This document shows positions 56,783-64,000 of a stretch of 64,000 nt of DNA, piece by piece. How positions within the stretch are numbered: the stretch's first letter is position 1; each line of letters starts with the position of its first letter. Source of the stretch: Streptomyces sp. Q6 (lineage in GTDB: Bacteria > Actinomycetota > Actinomycetes > Streptomycetales > Streptomycetaceae); contig NZ_CP146022.1 of assembly GCF_036967205.1 (NCBI RefSeq), positions 3,534,001-3,598,000 on the forward strand, written 5' to 3'. A program made the position numbers and the translations under genes. Below the pieces are notes generated by a model. That model worked only from the letters and a program-made list of their open reading frames with translations. It made no database searches and was not told the origin of the DNA.

Positions 56783-58729
56783 GTGACCAGCCAGGTCAGT
56801 AGTCCAGCCGAGCAGGCCGACGGGGCCGACGGGATCGTTGTGGGAGAACAGCGCACAGCCGCGGGTGGATCGGGCAAGGACGTGCGGCGTCTGGACCGGG
56901 TCATCATCCGGTTCGCGGGCGACTCCGGTGACGGTATGCAGCTCACGGGTGACCGCTTCACGTCGGAGACGGCGTCCTTCGGGAACGACCTCTCCACGCT
57001 GCCGAACTTCCCGGCCGAGATCCGCGCCCCCGCCGGCACCCTGCCCGGTGTCTCCTCCTTCCAGCTCCACTTCGCCGACCACGACATCCTCACGCCGGGC
57101 GACGCGCCGAACGTCCTGGTGGCGATGAACCCGGCCGCCCTGAAGGCGAACCTCGGAGACGTGCCGCGCGGCGCCGAAGTCATCGTCAACACGGACGAGT
57201 TCACCAAACGGGCGATGTCCAAGGTCGGCTACGAGTCGTCGCCGTTGGAGGACGGCTCGCTCGACGCCTACCACGTGCACCCCGTCCCGCTGACGACGTT
57301 GACGGTGGAGGCGCTGAAGGAGTTCGCGCTCTCCCGCAAGGAGGCCGAGCGCAGCAAGAACATGTTCGCGCTCGGGCTGCTGTCGTGGATGTACCACCGG
57401 CCGACCGAGGGCACCGAGAAGTTCCTCAAGCAGAAGTTCGCCCGCAAGCCCGAGATCATGAAGGCCAACCTGGCCGCGTTCCACGCGGGTTGGAACTTCG
57501 GCGAGACCACCGAGGACTTCGCCGTCTCCTACGAGGTCGCGCCCGCGGCCACGGCCTTCCCGACGGGCACGTACCGCAACATCTCGGGGAACCTGGCCCT
57601 CTCGTACGGCCTGATCGCGGCGTCCCGGCAGGCGGACCTGCCGCTGTACCTGGGCTCGTACCCGATCACCCCGGCCTCGGACATCCTGCACGAACTGAGC
57701 AAGCACAAGAACTTCGGCGTCCGGACCTTCCAGGCGGAGGACGAGATCGCCGGGATCGGCGCGGCGCTCGGCGCGGCCTTCGGCGGTTCGCTCGCGGTGA
57801 CGACGACGTCGGGCCCGGGTGTCGCCCTGAAGTCGGAGACGATCGGCCTGGCCGTCTCCCTCGAACTGCCGCTGCTGGTCGTCGACATCCAGCGCGGCGG
57901 CCCCTCGACGGGCCTGCCGACCAAGACCGAACAGGCCGACCTGTTGCAGGCGATGTACGGGCGCAACGGCGAGGCGCCGGTGCCGATCGTCGCGCCGTGC
58001 ACCCCGGCGGACTGCTTCGACGCGGCGATGGAAGCGGCCCGTATCGCGGTCACGTACCGCACCCCGGTGCTGTTGCTGTCGGACGGCTACCTGGCCAACG
58101 GCAGCGAACCCTGGCGCATCCCGGAGGTCGACGAACTCCCGGACCTGCGCACCCAGTTCGCCCAGGGGCCGAACCACACGCTCGACGACGGCACCGAGGT
58201 GTTCTGGCCGTACAAGCGCGACCCGCAGACCCTCGCCCGGCCGTGGGCGATCCCGGGCACGCCGGGGCTTGAGCACCGGATCGGCGGGATCGAGAAGCAG
58301 GACGGCACGGGCAACATCTCGTACGACCCGGCCAACCACGACTTCATGGTCCGCACCCGGCAGGCCAAGATCGACGGCATCGAGGTCCCGGACCTCGCCG
58401 TCGACGACCCGGACGGTCTCGCCCACACCCTGGTCCTGGGCTGGGGTTCGACGTACGGGCCGATCACCGCGGCCGTCCGCCGACTGCGGGCCGCGGGTGA
58501 GTCGATCGCGCAGGCCCATCTGCGCCACCTCAACCCGTTCCCGCGGAATCTGGGCGAGGTCCTGAAGCGTTACGACAAGGTGGTGATCCCCGAGATGAAC
58601 CTCGGCCAGCTCGCCACTCTCATCCGGGCCACGTACCTGGTGGACGCCCACAGCTACAACCAGGTCAACGGAATGCCGTTCAAGGCTGAGCAGCTCGCCA
58701 CGGCCCTCAAGGAGGCCATCGATGGCTGA
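56783..58729 (+). CDS. korA: 2-oxoacid:ferredoxin oxidoreductase subunit alpha
   Basis: A 648-residue fused gamma-alpha subunit. The N-terminal gamma domain has RVIIRFAGDSGDGMQLTGDR and the alpha domain starts near residue 270 with GLIAASRQADLPLYLGSYPI. TTTSGPGVALKSETIGLAVS and DIQRGGPSTGLPTKTEQADL are the diagnostic OFOR motifs. The enzyme oxidises 2-oxoglutarate (or pyruvate) with CoA and reduces ferredoxin. The two-subunit form resembles mycobacterial KorAB. The start GTG 56783 follows GGGAGG. It overlaps korB by 8 bp. Confidence 0.94.
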   Translation: MTSQVSSPAEQADGADGIVVGEQRTAAGGSGKDVRRLDRVIIRFAGDSGDGMQLTGDRFTSETASFGNDLSTLPNFPAEIRAPAGTLPGVSSFQLHFADHDILTPGDAPNVLVAMNPAALKANLGDVPRGAEVIVNTDEFTKRAMSKVGYESSPLEDGSLDAYHVHPVPLTTLTVEALKEFALSRKEAERSKNMFALGLLSWMYHRPTEGTEKFLKQKFARKPEIMKANLAAFHAGWNFGETTEDFAVSYEVAPAATAFPTGTYRNISGNLALSYGLIAASRQADLPLYLGSYPITPASDILHELSKHKNFGVRTFQAEDEIAGIGAALGAAFGGSLAVTTTSGPGVALKSETIGLAVSLELPLLVVDIQRGGPSTGLPTKTEQADLLQAMYGRNGEAPVPIVAPCTPADCFDAAMEAARIAVTYRTPVLLLSDGYLANGSEPWRIPEVDELPDLRTQFAQGPNHTLDDGTEVFWPYKRDPQTLARPWAIPGTPGLEHRIGGIEKQDGTGNISYDPANHDFMVRTRQAKIDGIEVPDLAVDDPDGLAHTLVLGWGSTYGPITAAVRRLRAAGESIAQAHLRHLNPFPRNLGEVLKRYDKVVIPEMNLGQLATLIRATYLVDAHSYNQVNGMPFKAEQLATALKEAIDG

Positions 58730-59822
58730 AACGCAGACCAGGGAGTCCACGGACGGAAGCGGGGGCGGCGGCGCGGAGGCGCTTCTCTCGCTCGTCCCCA
58801 AGGCCGAGGCCAAGCAGTCCATGAAGGACTTCAAGTCCGATCAGGAAGTGCGCTGGTGCCCCGGCTGCGGTGACTACGCGATCCTCGCCGCCGTGCAGGG
58901 CTTCATGCCCGAACTCGGCCTGGCGAAGGAGAACATCGTCTTCGTCTCCGGCATCGGCTGCTCCTCACGCTTCCCGTACTACATGAACACATACGGGATG
59001 CACTCCATCCACGGCCGCGCCCCCGCCATCGCCACCGGCCTCGCCTCCTCGCGACGCGACCTGAGCGTCTGGGTCGTCACCGGCGACGGCGACGCCCTCT
59101 CCATCGGCGGCAACCACCTGATCCACGCCCTGCGCCGCAACGTCAACCTGAAGATCCTGCTCTTCAACAACCGGATCTACGGTCTGACGAAGGGGCAGTA
59201 CTCCCCGACCTCCGAGGTCGGCAAGATCACCAAGTCCACGCCCATGGGCTCGCTCGACGCGCCCTTCAACCCGGTGTCGCTCGCCATCGGCGCGGAGGCG
59301 TCCTTCGTGGCCCGCACGGTCGACTCGGACCGCAAGCACCTCACGTCGGTGCTGCGCGCGGCCGCCGACCACCCCGGCACGGCGCTCGTCGAGATCTACC
59401 AGAACTGCAACATCTTCAACGACGGCGCCTTCGAGGTCCTCAAGGACAAGCAGCAGGCGGAGGAAGCGGTCATCCGGCTGGAGCACGGGCAACCGATCAC
59501 GTTCGGCGCGGAGGCCTCGAAGGGCGTCGTCCGCGACCCGGCGACCGGTGACCTGAAGGTCGTCGCCGTCACGGACGCGAACCGGGCCGACATCCTCGTC
59601 CACGACGCCCACGCGACGTCACCGACGACGGCGTTCGCCCTCTCCCGCCTCGCCGACCCCGACACCCTGCACCACACGCCCATCGGCGTCTTCCGCAGCG
59701 TCGAACGACCCGTCTACGACGTCCAGATGACCGACCAACTGGACGCGGCGATCGAACAGAACGGCAAGGGAGACCTGGCGGCCCTGCTGGCCGGCGGCGA
59801 CACCTGGACCGTGGTGGGCTGA
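58722..59822 (+). CDS. korB: 2-oxoacid:ferredoxin oxidoreductase subunit beta
   Basis: A 366-residue TPP-binding subunit. TPP motif residues are in VVTGDGDALSIGGNHLIHAL and NNRIYGLTKGQYSPTSEVG. Cluster cysteines are in RWCPGCGDYAIL, SGIGCSSRFPYY and EIYQNCNIFNDG, enough for one [4Fe-4S]. It forms the active enzyme with KorA. The 21-bp-stem terminator after it closes the operon. The product, reduced ferredoxin, could serve nitrogen or cytochrome P450 pathways or the neighbouring complex-I-like arm. Confidence 0.94.
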   Translation: MAETQTRESTDGSGGGGAEALLSLVPKAEAKQSMKDFKSDQEVRWCPGCGDYAILAAVQGFMPELGLAKENIVFVSGIGCSSRFPYYMNTYGMHSIHGRAPAIATGLASSRRDLSVWVVTGDGDALSIGGNHLIHALRRNVNLKILLFNNRIYGLTKGQYSPTSEVGKITKSTPMGSLDAPFNPVSLAIGAEASFVARTVDSDRKHLTSVLRAAADHPGTALVEIYQNCNIFNDGAFEVLKDKQQAEEAVIRLEHGQPITFGAEASKGVVRDPATGDLKVVAVTDANRADILVHDAHATSPTTAFALSRLADPDTLHHTPIGVFRSVERPVYDVQMTDQLDAAIEQNGKGDLAALLAGGDTWTVVG

Positions 59823-59830
59823 CCCGCCCG

Positions 59831-59876
59831 CATGACGGAGGGCCGGAACCCGCGAGGGTTCCGGCCCTCCGTCATG
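59831..59876. terminator. Bidirectional terminator with 21-bp perfect stem
   Basis: The arms 59831-59851 and 59856-59876 are perfectly complementary (the left arm begins CATGACGGAGGGCC) with a GCGA loop. It separates convergent korB and the small gene at 59886. Confidence 0.95.
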
Positions 59877-59885
59877 TCCCGGCGA

Positions 59886-60122
59886 TCAGACGTCGGGGAG
59901 GTCGCGCTTGGCCCGGATCAAGGTCTTGCGGGTGATGACGACGAGGCGCTCATCGGGGCCGAGCGTGACACCAGGGGGGAGTTCGCCGCGGAGCGCCTCG
60001 GTGGCCTCCGTGCCCACGACCGCGAAATTGCTGTCGCTCAACTCGAAGATGTCAGGACAGGTCTCGCCCGTTCCGCAGCCTCTCAGTCGAGGGGCGTCTC
60101 CCATGCGACGGACGATCTTCAC
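59886..60122 (-). CDS. Small conserved streptomycete protein of unknown function
   Basis: A 78-residue protein. It starts (M)KIVRRMGDAPRLRGCGTGET and ends VVITRKTLIRAKRDLPDV. The middle CPDIFELSDSNFAVVGTEA makes a compact alpha-beta protein with two Cys. I take GTG 60122 with GAGGGG 9 nt upstream; ATG 60170 would add 16 residues. I have seen such short proteins in streptomycetes beside regulators, but no function is known. Its promoter region holds a 10-bp inverted repeat (60201-60246). Confidence 0.65.
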   Translation of the reverse strand: MKIVRRMGDAPRLRGCGTGETCPDIFELSDSNFAVVGTEATEALRGELPPGVTLGPDERLVVITRKTLIRAKRDLPDV

Positions 60123-60200
60123 TGTCTGGTACCCCTCGACGTGTTCCACCCTGCCGCGGACGCGGCACATTTCAGACGGAATCGCAACATGAACAGCCGA

Positions 60201-60246
60201 ATTCGCATGGATTGCGTCAACGACACACGGCTTGGACCATGCGAAT
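60201..60246. promoter_or_regulatory. Inverted repeat around a -35-like box
   Basis: ATTCGCATGG (60201-60210) and CCATGCGAAT (60237-60246) are perfect 10-bp arms with a 26-nt spacer. On the minus strand the spacer carries TTGACG (60220-60215), so the repeat flanks a probable -35 of the small gene. The gap 60247-60427 shows nothing else. Confidence 0.5.
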
Positions 60247-60427
60247 GGCCCCTGTAAAGTCCCCGCCCTTGGCGGCGAGGGTTCCAGGAATCACCCTCGG
60301 AATCGGGCCTTTGACCGGCGCTTTACCCTCTACGCGAGTTGCGGCCGGAGCGGATCGTCAACACGGCCGCGGACCGGCACTCCCCCCGTACGAACGCCGC
60401 GCCTTCCCCTCTCACGCAACCGTTCGG

Positions 60428-60961
60428 TCAACAGGGCGCCTCCCCGTCGCGCGGGTCGCCCTCCGGCTCCAGGTCGCGTCCCACGACCCACCACTCGTCC
60501 GGATCGGACTCCAGTTCCTCCATCATGCCGTCCATGACCGCGCACGCTCTGGCGTCCAGCGATCCGTCGGGGAGGCTGCGCCGGTGCTCCACGGTCCGGC
60601 GCCAGTAGTCCTTGAAGACCTCGTTCGTGCACAGCACCCGCAGATGCCCGATCAGCTCGTCCCAGCAGAACGTCCCCACCCGGTGCGCCAGCAGCAGCAC
60701 CGCGTACTCGCGGTTGGCCCAGAGCATCAGTCTGCGTTCGCGGACGCTCAGGTCCGGGAGGGTGCTGAGGGCCGCCGCGAGGTCCGGGTCGGCGATGGCG
60801 CGGTCCAGCTGGTCGAGGAACAGGGTGTGCTGGCGGAGGGTGTTCGCGCGACGCATCTCCTCCACCAGCCTTTCGAGCAGCTCGTCTCGGTGGCGACGGC
60901 GGTCGAGCCCGGCCTTCAGCCAGGTCCCGACCCCTCGCAGGGGTGATGTCAGTGTGGCCAT
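60428..60961 (-). CDS. DUF6082-type protein
   Basis: A 177-residue mostly helical protein. It has LFLDQLDRAIADPDLAAALS, ERRLMLWANREYAVLLLAHR and GHLRVLCTNEVFKDYWRRTV, which fits the DUF6082 family of streptomycetes. DUF6082 genes often appear in large numbers, and their function is unknown. I start it at ATG 60961 (MATLTSPLRGVGTWLKAGLD); the frame stays open to 61126 without clear coding sense. Confidence 0.7.
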   Translation of the reverse strand: MATLTSPLRGVGTWLKAGLDRRRHRDELLERLVEEMRRANTLRQHTLFLDQLDRAIADPDLAAALSTLPDLSVRERRLMLWANREYAVLLLAHRVGTFCWDELIGHLRVLCTNEVFKDYWRRTVEHRRSLPDGSLDARACAVMDGMMEELESDPDEWWVVGRDLEPEGDPRDGEAPC

Positions 60962-61181
60962 GTCAAGGAGACCCCCCGGTCGGCGCAACGGGCGGAACGT
61001 TCCACCCCCAGAGTGCCGAGCGGGTCCGGGCGGCGTGGGAGGCGGACAGGGGGCGCACAGATGGATGGCGGGTTTGGTGTAGACCGGCGCCCTATCGGGT
61101 GTGTGCCCGTTATGTGCCGGGCGCATGCGGGGCCGAACGGCACCTCGTGCCCCAACTGCCGGGCCACAAGGGCCAGTTACG

Positions 61182-61586
61182 TCAGGATGACGACCCCGAC
61201 GCCCGGACCTCGTCGTATCTCTGTCGCGCCGCGGCGACCTCGGCCGTGCGCCGCTCGGTCCATTCCGCGAGCTCCCGCACCCGCCCCGCGGCCTCCCGGC
61301 CGAGGCCGGTCAGGGTGTAGTCGACCCGCGGCGGGATGACCGGCTTGGCGTCGCGGTGGACGAAGCCGTCGCGTTCCAGGGTCTGGAGGGTCTGCGTCAG
61401 CATCTTCTCGCTGACGCCGCCGATCTCGCGGCGCAGCTCACCGAAGCGGAACGAGCGCTCGTCCAGGGCCAGCAGGACCAGGACGCCCCAGCGGCTCGTG
61501 ACGTGCTCCAGGATCAGGCGCTGCGGGCACATGCCCCCGCCCGCGGCCGACGACTCCGCCCACTGCCTCACCTTGCTTACCGTCAT
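61182..61586 (-). CDS. HxlR-family transcriptional regulator
   Basis: A 134-residue winged-helix regulator with the family pattern MCPQRLILEHVTSRWGVLVL, RSFRFGELRREIGGVSEKML and TQTLQTLERDGFVHRDAKPV. Cys20 in MCPQR is placed like the redox-sensing Cys of YodB/QorR-type HxlR proteins, so control by quinone or electrophile stress is plausible. It is divergent from a QorB-like reductase; a palindrome (61590-61614) lies immediately upstream of its ATG. Confidence 0.9.
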   Translation of the reverse strand: MTVSKVRQWAESSAAGGGMCPQRLILEHVTSRWGVLVLLALDERSFRFGELRREIGGVSEKMLTQTLQTLERDGFVHRDAKPVIPPRVDYTLTGLGREAAGRVRELAEWTERRTAEVAAARQRYDEVRASGSSS

Positions 61587-61589
61587 GCC

Positions 61590-61614
61590 AGTACCTTACT
61601 TCAAAGTGGGTACT
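61590..61614. promoter_or_regulatory. Probable HxlR operator
   Basis: AGTACC and GGTACT form 6-bp arms around 13 nt that contain ACTT-CA-AAGT, so the whole site is roughly symmetric. It begins 4 bp from the HxlR start codon and overlaps the -35 of the divergent reductase promoter. Confidence 0.6.
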
Positions 61615-61642
61615 TACGAATCCACAGTGCAGGTTTTAGGGT
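61614..61642 (+). promoter_or_regulatory. Candidate promoter of the QorB-like reductase
   Basis: TTACGA (61614-61619) and TAGGGT (61637-61642) are 17 bp apart. The palindrome at 61590-61614 touches the -35 box, which fits repression by HxlR. Confidence 0.5.
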
Positions 61643-61677
61643 GAGGGAGAACCGCACCACTTAAGGAGTTTTCGGAC

Positions 61678-62535
61678 ATGAGCCTCGTCGTCACCGGAGC
61701 CACCGGACATCTCGGCCGTCTCGTCGTCGAGGGGCTGCTCGCCCAGGGCGTCCCCGCCGAGCAGGTCGTCGCCGTCGTACGCGACAAGGACAAGGCCGCC
61801 GATCTCGCCGCGCGCGGCGTCGTCGTACGGGTCGCCGACTACGACGCCCCCGAGACCCTGAAGGACGCCTTCCGCGCCGGCGACCGCGTGCTGCTCGTCT
61901 CCGGCAACGCCGTCGGGCAGCGCCTCCCCCAGCACCGGGCCGTGATCGACGCCGCGAAGGCCGCGGGCGTGGCGCTGCTCGCGTACACCGGCGTGCTCGG
62001 CGGGCCCGCCGCCGACTTCACGCTCGCCGAGGAGCACAAGGGCACCGAGCGGGCGATCCTCGACTCCGGGCTGCCGTACACGTTCCTGCGCAACGGCTGG
62101 TACCACGAGAACTACACGCAGAACCTCGCTCCGGTCCTCGCCCACGGCGCCGTCGTCGCGAACGCCGGCGAGGGCCGTGTCGCCTCCGCCGCGCGCGCCG
62201 ACTACGCCGCGGCCGCCGTCGCCGTCCTGACCGGCGAGGGCCACGAGGGCCGGGCGTACGAGCTGAGCGGCGACGACGCCTGGTCGCTCGCCGAGTACGC
62301 CGCCGAGGTCGCCCGGCAGTCCGGCAAGGACGTCGTCTACCGCGCCGTCACGCCCGAGGAGAACCGCGAGGTGCTGATCGGCGCCGGACTGCCCGCCCCC
62401 TTCGCCGACATCCTCGTCGGCGTCGACACCGCCATCGAGCAGGGCCTCCTCGCCCACCGCGACGGCGAACTGGCCCGGCTCATCGGCCGGCCGACCACCC
62501 CGCTCGCGGACGCGATCGCCGAAGCGCTGAAGTAG
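61678..62535 (+). CDS. QorB-like NAD(P)H-dependent quinone reductase (NmrA/SDR)
   Basis: A 285-residue Rossmann protein with MSLVVTGATGHLGRLVVEGL (dinucleotide loop GATGHLG), LLAYTGVLGGPAADFTLAEE and LPYTFLRNGWYHENYTQNLA. The last two are the signature of the QorB/YtfG quinone oxidoreductase group. It probably detoxifies quinones by reduction. The RBS is AAGGAG, 10 nt before ATG 61678. It is paired with the divergent HxlR regulator, the same arrangement known for redox-sensing HxlR/quinone reductase pairs. Confidence 0.88.
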   Translation: MSLVVTGATGHLGRLVVEGLLAQGVPAEQVVAVVRDKDKAADLAARGVVVRVADYDAPETLKDAFRAGDRVLLVSGNAVGQRLPQHRAVIDAAKAAGVALLAYTGVLGGPAADFTLAEEHKGTERAILDSGLPYTFLRNGWYHENYTQNLAPVLAHGAVVANAGEGRVASAARADYAAAAVAVLTGEGHEGRAYELSGDDAWSLAEYAAEVARQSGKDVVYRAVTPEENREVLIGAGLPAPFADILVGVDTAIEQGLLAHRDGELARLIGRPTTPLADAIAEALK

Positions 62536-62546
62536 GCCGAAAGCCG

Positions 62547-62564
62547 CCCGGGAGCAGTCCCGGG
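62547..62564 (+). terminator. Probable terminator after the QorB-like gene
   Basis: CCCGGGA-GCAG-TCCCGGG is a 7-bp perfect hairpin 12 bp after the stop. CCTGGG-type direct repeats follow. Confidence 0.5.
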
Positions 62565-62702
62565 GCGATCCTGGGGCGGTCCTGGGACAGGGCTCCTTCG
62601 GCGTCAGGACCGTATGTCGATACGGGCATGACACGCACCGCCCCGCGGCGCTACCTTCGTCTGTGGCCGCCGCGGGGCTGCCGTGTGTCAGGAGGAGGGT
62701 CC

Positions 62703-63704
62703 GTGCGGGACGCCGGGGCGGCAGAGGAAACAGCGGCGCAGAAGGCCAAGGACGGGCGGGTCGGACTCTTCAACGGGTTCGCCGCCTACGGCATGTGGGG
62801 GCTCGTGCCCCTGTTCTGGCCGCTGCTCAGGCCCGCGGGATCCGTGGAGATCCTGGCCCACCGCATGGTGTGGTCGCTGGTCGTCGTGGGCGTCGCGCTG
62901 CTCTTCGTACGCAAGTGGGGATGGGCGCGTGACCTGCTGCGCCAGCCCAGGCGGCTCGGGCTCGTGGCCGTCGCCGCCACCGTGATCACCGTCAACTGGG
63001 GCTTCTACATCTGGTCCGTGAACGCGGGCCATGTGGTCGAGGCGTCGCTCGGGTACTTCATCAATCCGCTCGTCTCCATCGCGCTCGGCGTGCTGCTGCT
63101 CGGGGAGCGGCTGCGGCCCGCGCAGTGGGTGGCCGTCGGGGTCGGGCTGCTCGCGGTGCTCGTGCTCGCCATCGGCTACGGGCAGCCGCCGTGGATCTCG
63201 CTGATCCTCGCCTTCTCCTTCGGCACGTACGGGCTCGTGAAGAAGAAGGTCAATCTGAGCGGCGTGGAGTCCCTCGCGGCCGAGACCGCCGTGCAGTTCC
63301 TGCCCGCGCTCGGGTACCTGGTGTGGCTGACCGTCCAGGGCAGTTCGACGTTCGCGACGGAGGGCGCCGGGCACGCGGCGCTGCTCGCGTCGACCGGGCT
63401 CGTCACGGCGATCCCGCTGGTGTGCTTCGGGGCGGCCGCGATCCGGGTGCCGCTGTCGACGCTGGGGCTGTTGCAGTACCTGGCGCCGGTGTTCCAGTTC
63501 GTGCTCGGGATCGTGTACTTCCACGAGGAGATGCCGGCCGAGCGGTGGGCCGGGTTCGGGCTCGTGTGGGTGGCGTTGGTGGTTCTCACGTGGGACGCCC
63601 TGCGCTCCTCCCGGGCCGGGCGGATCGCGCTGGCCCGCGCCGCCGCGGACGCGGCCGCGCAGGGCGAGGGCGACGTCTCGCCGCGGCCGACCACCGCCGT
63701 GTGA
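62703..63704 (+). CDS. rarD: EamA-family transporter RarD
   Basis: A 333-residue, ten-helix DMT-superfamily protein. Typical RarD segments are GLFNGFAAYGMWGLVPLFWP, ILAHRMVWSLVVVGVALLFV, NWGFYIWSVNAGHVVEASLG-YFINPLVSI and LGLLQYLAPVFQFVLGIVYF. The start GTG 62703 follows GGAGGAGGG; ATG 62628 would add 25 residues. Its substrate is unknown (the E. coli name refers to chloramphenicol sensitivity). It appears to be a single transcription unit. Confidence 0.92.
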   Translation: MRDAGAAEETAAQKAKDGRVGLFNGFAAYGMWGLVPLFWPLLRPAGSVEILAHRMVWSLVVVGVALLFVRKWGWARDLLRQPRRLGLVAVAATVITVNWGFYIWSVNAGHVVEASLGYFINPLVSIALGVLLLGERLRPAQWVAVGVGLLAVLVLAIGYGQPPWISLILAFSFGTYGLVKKKVNLSGVESLAAETAVQFLPALGYLVWLTVQGSSTFATEGAGHAALLASTGLVTAIPLVCFGAAAIRVPLSTLGLLQYLAPVFQFVLGIVYFHEEMPAERWAGFGLVWVALVVLTWDALRSSRAGRIALARAAADAAAQGEGDVSPRPTTAV

Positions 63705-63812
63705 CCCTCCGGGCGCGCCGTCGACGCCCGAAGGTCCCGCGGCCGGGGGCCTGGCGCACCGGAGCGGGGAGCGTGCGGGGCGATTGTCAGTGGTGTCCGG
63801 TTCACTGAACGC

Positions 63813-64000
63813 ATGACCTTTCATTGGAAGCTCGTGGTGGACAGTGCCGATCCGCACGCGCAGGCCGAGTTCTGGTCCGCCGCCCTCGAGTACGAGGTGG
63901 AGGACAACGCCGCGCTGATCGAGCGGCTGCTGGGATTCGGGGCGCTGAGCGAGGACGAGACCGTGGAGTTCCGGGGGCGTAGGGCCTTCCGGGACCTCAT
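63813..64000 (+). CDS. VOC-family protein (partial, N-terminal part)
   Basis: From ATG 63813 the frame reads MTFHWKLVVDSADPHAQAEF and WSAALEYEVEDNAALIERLL, the start of a glyoxalase/bleomycin-resistance-like (VOC) protein of the DUF/glyoxalase_6 type seen widely in streptomycetes. The gene runs past the end of the window. The 108-bp gap before it shows only a weak G/C hairpin (63708-63735). Confidence 0.8.
   Translation, partial: MTFHWKLVVDSADPHAQAEFWSAALEYEVEDNAALIERLLGFGALSEDETVEFRGRRAFRDL

Noticed and set aside
56634-56786. A 50-codon ORF whose stop overlaps the korA start (GTGA)
   Set aside because: Third-position G+C is only about two thirds, the SD is weak, and the product has no pattern. 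The overlap is probably chance within the korA leader.

Overview
The window is a high-G+C chromosomal segment of a Streptomyces or a close relative. The signs are very strong G/C bias at third codon positions, frequent GTG starts (one TTG start in rpoB), TANNNT-type -10 boxes, long perfect-stem terminators, and a gene order (rpsGL / rpoCB / rplLJ / rplAK / nusG-secE / tRNA-Trp / aspC / murB / hadB-hadA-rpmG / tRNA-Tyr / htpX / second nuo cluster / korAB) that I recognise as the conserved streptomycete core. Species cannot be named from sequence alone.

Layout. 1-15.6 kb: transcription-translation core, nearly all on the minus strand: rpsG (partial), rpsL, rpoC, rpoB, rplL, rplJ, two lipoproteins, rplA, rplK, nusG, secE, tRNA-Trp. 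Several blocks have a readable promoter or a strong intrinsic terminator. 15.8-26.8 kb: aspC-type aminotransferase, adenosine deaminase, DsbA-like lipoprotein, a TetR/NmrA-SDR divergent pair, a large membrane protein, murB, a small monooxygenase-like protein, an MFS exporter with its TetR regulator, then the hadB-hadA-rpmG group and tRNA-Met/tRNA-Thr. 27-37 kb: an accessory stretch bounded by tRNA-Thr/Met and tRNA-Tyr. It carries a degenerate cytosine-deaminase-like amidohydrolase, a lipoprotein, an NAD(P)-binding reductase, a compact five-gene RiPP-type operon, a nucleotidyltransferase broken by an 8-bp tandem duplication, and an APH-type kinase.

The RiPP-type operon (34829 down to 30649, minus strand) is the most interesting system. 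It starts with a previously uncalled 27-codon precursor-like peptide, followed by a B12-type radical SAM enzyme of the RiPP-maturation family, an overlapping DUF5825-type partner, an MFS exporter and a small zinc-ribbon-like protein. Gaps and overlaps are -3 to +20 bp, and a plausible promoter lies in front of the peptide gene.

37-64 kb: yajQ, a GlsB/YeaQ membrane protein, an APC permease, YccF, HtpX and MscL. Then comes a complex-I-like operon nuoABCHIJKLMN that has no nuoD, E, F or G. Two paralogous NarX/LytS-type sensor kinases follow, separated by an 832-bp collagen-like G/C repeat region and followed by one NarL-type response regulator. After these come korAB (2-oxoacid:ferredoxin oxidoreductase), a small hypothetical protein, DUF6082, an HxlR/QorB-like divergent redox pair, RarD and the start of a VOC protein. 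The neighbourhood of korAB and a nuo set without its NADH module suggests, as inference only, that reduced ferredoxin could feed the complex-I-like membrane arm.
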